Of a stretch of DNA of 64,000 nucleotides, positions 63,456-64,000 are shown one piece after another. The stretch comes from Chitinophaga hostae. GTDB lineage: Bacteria > Bacteroidota > Bacteroidia > Chitinophagales > Chitinophagaceae. A model generated the notes under the pieces. That model ran no database searches. It worked only from the letters and a program-made list of their open reading frames with translations, and was not told where the DNA came from. A program made the translations under genes and the position numbers. The stretch is taken from the NCBI RefSeq assembly GCF_018224885.1, contig NZ_JAGTXB010000003.1:186001-250000 (forward strand). Reading direction: 5' to 3'. The first letter of the stretch is position 1; each line of letters opens with the position of its first letter.

Positions 63456-64000
63456 TTAAAAATTATAACCTGTTCGGAGCTTTATCGGTTCTGTCCTGGG
63501 GATATGTTGATTATATAGGAAATCAAACAACACCATTACGTTTCCTTTCAGCTTACTATTGATTTTATACTTTTTGCTGATTCCAAGAAGACCACTTTGA
63601 GTCCACTGTTGTCCAATACGAATTGGGATTCCGGTATACTCAGGCTGGTAGTTTTGTTCATAACCACCATTGAGGAAAAATGTCCCTTTCAGTTTCCAGT
63701 CGACAAATGAGCGAAGCCCCATACCCTGGCTGGAAAACCGAATGTTATTAAAACCTGTACCTAAACCTAGTTTATAAGATAAACCAATACCTACACTCCC
63801 GTTTTTGTGAAACTTATAAGCTACTTGTCCTGCCAGATCGCTGGTTGTAGGAAAAAACTGATTACTGCGCTGAAACTGTATATTACTCCCGAACTCCAAT
63901 CGTTGTAACAGACTTTTGGATTTCATTTCCTTTGGTTTAAAACCCGGCATTTCACCTGCATCACTTAGGGCTGGGAACTTTTTTTTCAGTTCATCAAATT
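63456..64000 (-). CDS. Outer-membrane beta-barrel protein (partial, 5' end outside window)
   Basis: The frame stays open through the right edge (before Met at 63950 it reads FDELKKKFPALSDAGE), so only about the last 181 residues are present. The visible part alternates strands with aromatic residues (SVGIGLSYKLGLGTGF, SFVDWKLKGTFFLNGGYEQNY, KGNVMVLFDFLYNQH) and ends in TGYNF, with the C-terminal Phe typical of outer-membrane barrels. It is the first visible gene of toxin module 2, upstream of the YD-repeat protein by 31 bases, taking the place of the T9SS-sorted protein of module 1. It may be a PorP/SprF-like or carrier protein; that is a guess. Confidence 0.65.
   Translation of the reverse strand, partial: FDELKKKFPALSDAGEMPGFKPKEMKSKSLLQRLEFGSNIQFQRSNQFFPTTSDLAGQVAYKFHKNGSVGIGLSYKLGLGTGFNNIRFSSQGMGLRSFVDWKLKGTFFLNGGYEQNYQPEYTGIPIRIGQQWTQSGLLGISKKYKINSKLKGNVMVLFDFLYNQHIPRTEPIKLRTGYNF

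Noticed and set aside
1..64000. CRISPR arrays, tRNA or rRNA genes, insertion sequences, integrase
   Set aside because: I looked for regularly spaced repeats, cloverleaf-type sequences and transposase or recombinase motifs and found none.

Overview
The window looks like the interior of an integrative and conjugative element (ICE) of the CTnDOT / Bacteroidota conjugative-transposon type, carried by a member of the phylum Bacteroidota (probably a Chryseobacterium-, Sphingobacterium- or Chitinophaga-like organism). The evidence is a full traA-traQ style transfer operon, a BtgA/BtgB-type mobilization pair with a VirD4-type coupling ATPase, an rteC gene next to a CTnDOT-like excision operon, a PRTRC locus, type IX secretion sorting sequences, AT-rich intergenic DNA and several matches to the Bacteroidota -7 promoter box TAnnTTTG. 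I see no integrase, att site, tRNA, rRNA, CRISPR array or transposase, so both ends of the element lie outside the window.

Layout. (1) 1-1554: end of a PRTRC operon (protein B, ThiF-like E1 protein) followed by three consecutive hairpins. (2) 1712-12867, minus strand: polymorphic-toxin module 1, made of a T9SS-sorted repeat protein, a YD-repeat protein, an RHS protein with a NucA/NucB-like nuclease tip, three tandem paralogous lipoproteins (ComJ-like, candidate immunity proteins) with a relic of a second toxin tail between them, then a TPR-like protein and a small protein. (3) 13079-26510, minus strand: transfer genes in two transcription units, traA to a conserved hypothetical (terminator at 23492-23515) and traE to traQ (terminator at 13079-13106), separated by a plus-strand cargo gene. 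(4) 26511-33790, plus strand: candidate oriT, mobA/mobB, small genes, a protein built from about eight HTH-like repeats, and the coupling protein MobC. (5) 33984-39140: accessory and regulatory region with an XRE regulator, a long inverted repeat, small proteins, a hybrid sensor kinase, a class I terpene synthase, an HTH-like protein and a gene with a structured leader. (6) 39198-51621: DNA-processing block with a giant methylase-helicase, DUF1896, a histone H1-like protein, a zinc-ribbon protein, topoisomerase III, DUF3945 protein, an excisionase-like HTH protein and RteC. (7) 51978-64000: a membrane AraC regulator and polymorphic-toxin module 2 (outer-membrane protein, YD-repeat protein with DUF5977, RHS protein with an HNH nuclease tip, and an array of four paralogous small proteins, one truncated).

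How it works together. RteC and the excision operon (HTH factor, DUF3945 protein, topoisomerase III) would govern excision; MobA/MobB nick and carry DNA at the oriT between traA and mobA; MobC passes it to the Tra secretion channel powered by the VirB4-like TraG; the methylase-helicase and the PRTRC and histone-like proteins probably protect or maintain the incoming DNA. Two independent RHS toxin modules of the same architecture but different sequence ancestry lie on either side of this core, each ending in a tandem array of candidate immunity genes. The most interesting signal is in these arrays: they contain relic toxin tails, truncated paralogues and repeated terminators, which looks like a record of past toxin-tip replacement or duplication.
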